A stretch of DNA of 6,906 nt from Candidatus Woesearchaeota archaeon (GTDB taxonomy: Archaea; Nanobdellota; Nanobdellia; Woesearchaeales; WALR01): contig WALR01000155.1 in NCBI GenBank assembly GCA_015522765.1, forward strand, positions 1-6,906, in the 5' to 3' direction. A model generated the notes under the pieces. That model was not told the origin of the DNA. It made no database searches and saw only the letters and a list, made by a program, of their open reading frames with translations. A program made the translations under genes and the position numbers. Below, one piece after another: positions 5,493-6,906 of the stretch (within the stretch, counting starts at the first letter, position 1; every line of letters begins with the position of its first letter).

Positions 5493-6204
5493 GATTCTCA
5501 CCCTCTGAATTAATGATGTACTTCTCCTTGAGCGCCTTCTCCTGCGCCTCATATATCCTGTCAATTACCTCGCTCCCAAGCCTTATTGCCTCTTCGAGCT
5601 CATCCCTTGTTATCTTGCCGTCCATCTGCAGAAGGGTTACCTTCTTTCCCCTGTGCGTAAAGGCAAGCGGGATGTCAACGGTGTTCTCGTCATACGCCTC
5701 TTCCTCATAGTCAAGGTCTGCGACGATCTCCCCTCCTACCTTGCCGACAGCAACAGAGGATATCATGTCCTTCATTGGTATTCCCGCGTCTGCGAGTGCG
5801 ATTGATGCCGCGCTTATGCCTGCACACCTCGTTCCCGCGTCTGTCTGGGGCAGCTCAATGAACACATCCACGACTGAGTTGGGGTACTTTGTAAGCATTA
5901 CCACCTCTGACAGCGCCTTCTCTGTGACAAGCCCTATCTCCTTTGACCTCCTGTTTCCGCCTGGTCGCACCCTGCTCCCCGCAGAGCTGAAGGGCATCAT
6001 GTTGTAATTGCACCTTAACACCCCCTTGCTCGGGTCCTGCAGGAACTTGGGATGAATGTTTCTTGGTCCATAAACAGCAGCGTATGCCACGGTGTTTCCT
6101 ATCCTAAAGTAGCCTGAACCATTAGCCCTTTTGATTATTCCCGCTTTTGCCTCTATCTCTCTGAGCTCCTTTTTCCCTCTTCCATCGGGTCTCTTAAATG
6201 TCAT
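5485..6204 (-). CDS. rrp41: Archaeal exosome catalytic subunit Rrp41 (RNase PH-like)
   Basis: Catalytic half of the archaeal exosome ring: phosphorolytic 3'-5' RNA degradation and the reverse tailing reaction. Length is 239 residues (family about 240-250). Motifs are RPDGRG (5-10), GSGYFRIGNT (29-38) and NRRSKEIG (84-91) holding the phosphate-binding pair R85-R86. Next come VDVFIELPQTDAGTRCAGIS (112-131) and LADAGIP (137-143). The active-site stretch at 163-179 ends with D177, matching the second catalytic Asp of the family. The first one, usually Asp in an E-D-x-(W/Y)-G-E-A-D pattern, appears as Glu169 with two extra residues before D177. The ATG at 6204 has GGAGG 7 nt upstream and starts 2 nt after the rrp4 stop. 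The 3' end overlaps rrp42 by 8 nt, consistent with the stoichiometric pairing of the two ring proteins. Confidence 0.96.
   Translation of the reverse strand: MTFKRPDGRGKKELREIEAKAGIIKRANGSGYFRIGNTVAYAAVYGPRNIHPKFLQDPSKGVLRCNYNMMPFSSAGSRVRPGGNRRSKEIGLVTEKALSEVVMLTKYPNSVVDVFIELPQTDAGTRCAGISAASIALADAGIPMKDMISSVAVGKVGGEIVADLDYEEEAYDENTVDIPLAFTHRGKKVTLLQMDGKITRDELEEAIRLGSEVIDRIYEAQEKALKEKYIINSEGENHE
5497..5502 (-). promoter_or_regulatory. Shine-Dalgarno site GGTGAG for rrp42
   Basis: GGTGAG on the minus strand sits 4 nt before the rrp42 ATG at 5492, within the last codons of rrp41. It decides the rrp42 start against the longer Arg-rich reading frame. With the ATGAATGA stop/start overlap it points to coupled translation of the two ring subunits. 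Confidence 0.75.
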
Positions 6205-6206
6205 TT

Positions 6207-6896
6207 TTATTCCTCCTTCTCCTCTTCAAGTTTCTCCTTTATTATTTCTGTAAGCCCTGACATGTGAGACTTTGCCTCTATCATCTTTATTATCTTCACG
6301 ACTCTCAGCTCATCTCTCGGTTCTCCTTTCACCCATATCCTTCCGTTCTGGCCTACGATTATCTTGCAGGGAATGTACCTTTTTATAAGATTCACCATGC
6401 TCCCCTGTTTCCCTATTATCCTCGGCACCTTGTTTGTGTTGACCCTTACTATTCTTCCTCCCTCCAGCTTGTGGAGCCCCGGCCCCTTCATGGAAAGGTC
6501 GACCAGTATCTGGGAGGTGACATTCACGACCTTTGCAATCAAATAGTCGCCTATCTGGTAGTAGGAGCTAAGGTCCTCCCCCTTTGCTATGTACTCTGTT
6601 GTGGCGTCCTTAAGGTTAAGCATCCCCGTGTATGCCGAGTTGATATCCAGCCTCCAGCCGAACATAAGGATGTCTATCACCTTTCCTATAACTACATCTC
6701 CCTTTTTAGGAACATACTGCCCTGATAAGGGAATTATCTTTATTGCCCTGCCGGCTATTGAGACAACCCCTAGTCTGTCCGCTATTAAATCCTCACCCTC
6801 CCTGAAAGCTCCGCTTCCTGGTATGTAGTCCATGCCCTTGGCAATTATCTCTCCCGGTATTACTATCTCTTTTTCTTTTACTAACAATTCTCCCAT
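6207..6896 (-). CDS. rrp4: Archaeal exosome cap subunit Rrp4 (S1 and KH domains)
   Basis: RNA-binding cap protein that sits on the Rrp41-Rrp42 ring and feeds RNA into its pore. The 229-residue length is normal. An N-terminal domain (about 1-62, including IVIPGEIIAKG at 11-21) is followed by an S1 domain from about 65 to 137 (KGDVVIGKVIDILMFGWRLD at 65-84; IGDYLIAKVVNV at 115-126; VDLSM at 132-136). A KH domain follows from about 146, with the GxxG loop GKQG at 162-165 and IWVKG at 187-191. The tail is rich in Lys and Glu, and its codons carry the rrp41 Shine-Dalgarno. The ATG at 6896 is supported by an in-frame TAG three codons upstream. No SD is visible in the 10 nt available before it. Archaeal exosome operons often have an SBDS-family gene just upstream; here that would lie outside the window. 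Confidence 0.95.
   Translation of the reverse strand: MGELLVKEKEIVIPGEIIAKGMDYIPGSGAFREGEDLIADRLGVVSIAGRAIKIIPLSGQYVPKKGDVVIGKVIDILMFGWRLDINSAYTGMLNLKDATTEYIAKGEDLSSYYQIGDYLIAKVVNVTSQILVDLSMKGPGLHKLEGGRIVRVNTNKVPRIIGKQGSMVNLIKRYIPCKIIVGQNGRIWVKGEPRDELRVVKIIKMIEAKSHMSGLTEIIKEKLEEEKEE
6211..6216 (-). promoter_or_regulatory. Shine-Dalgarno site GGAGGA for rrp41
   Basis: GGAGGA is embedded in the terminal Glu codons and stop region of rrp4, with 7 nt between GGAGG and the rrp41 ATG at 6204. It is the strongest SD in the window, which fits high or coupled expression of the catalytic ring subunit. Confidence 0.75.
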
Positions 6897-6906
6897 TATA
6901 ATCTAC

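Noticed and set aside
5493..5564. N-terminal extension of Rrp42 with a run of arginines
   Set aside because: The Arg-rich stretch comes from reading rrp41 coding sequence out of frame. The ATG at 5492 has a good SD and gives the family's normal N-terminus.
6264..6725. Plus-strand open frame (153 codons) opposite rrp4
   Set aside because: It is fully antisense to the S1 and KH domains of rrp4, with no initiation signals or recognisable domain.

Overview
The window comes from an archaeon. Three proteins of the archaeal RNA exosome ring and cap (Rrp4, Rrp41, Rrp42) are encoded in the order usual for archaea. They sit with an archaeal class I CCA-adding enzyme, a Cbf5-type pseudouridine synthase with a PUA domain, and a DUF357 protein, a family known from archaea. 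The promoters are archaeal TATA boxes placed so that the mRNAs begin at or within a few bases of the start codon, whereas genes inside operons carry Shine-Dalgarno (SD) motifs. The lineage (euryarchaeal or DPANN-like) cannot be fixed from this sequence.

Layout. (1) Positions 1-2041, minus strand: three tightly packed genes read leftward, namely an aminoglycoside-phosphotransferase-like kinase, a small P-loop kinase related to APS kinase, and an inositol monophosphatase/fructose-bisphosphatase family enzyme cut by the window edge. (2) Positions 2042-2096: a divergent promoter with a palindromic TATA box. (3) Positions 2097-4449, plus strand: the CCA-adding enzyme and then cbf5, which has its own TATA box in the 43-bp gap. 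(4) Positions 4436-6896, minus strand: rrp4, rrp41, rrp42 and a DUF357 gene, read leftward with overlaps or a 2-nt gap. The last gene overlaps cbf5 tail to tail. Coding density is near total; no tRNA, rRNA, CRISPR array or mobile element is visible.

How the genes fit together. The right two thirds is an RNA-maturation neighbourhood: CCA addition to tRNA 3' ends, pseudouridylation by H/ACA RNPs, and 3'-end trimming, decay or tailing by the exosome. The left third is different. It holds two kinases and one phosphatase of small-molecule type whose substrates cannot be read from sequence. The APS-kinase-like protein lacks several residues expected of true APS kinases.

Most genes are conserved and ordinary. 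The points most worth a second look are the uncharacterised kinase/kinase/phosphatase trio, Asp-to-Glu changes at expected catalytic positions in both Rrp41 and the CCA-adding enzyme, the shared palindromic TATA box, and two unrelated gene junctions built to the same translational-coupling design.
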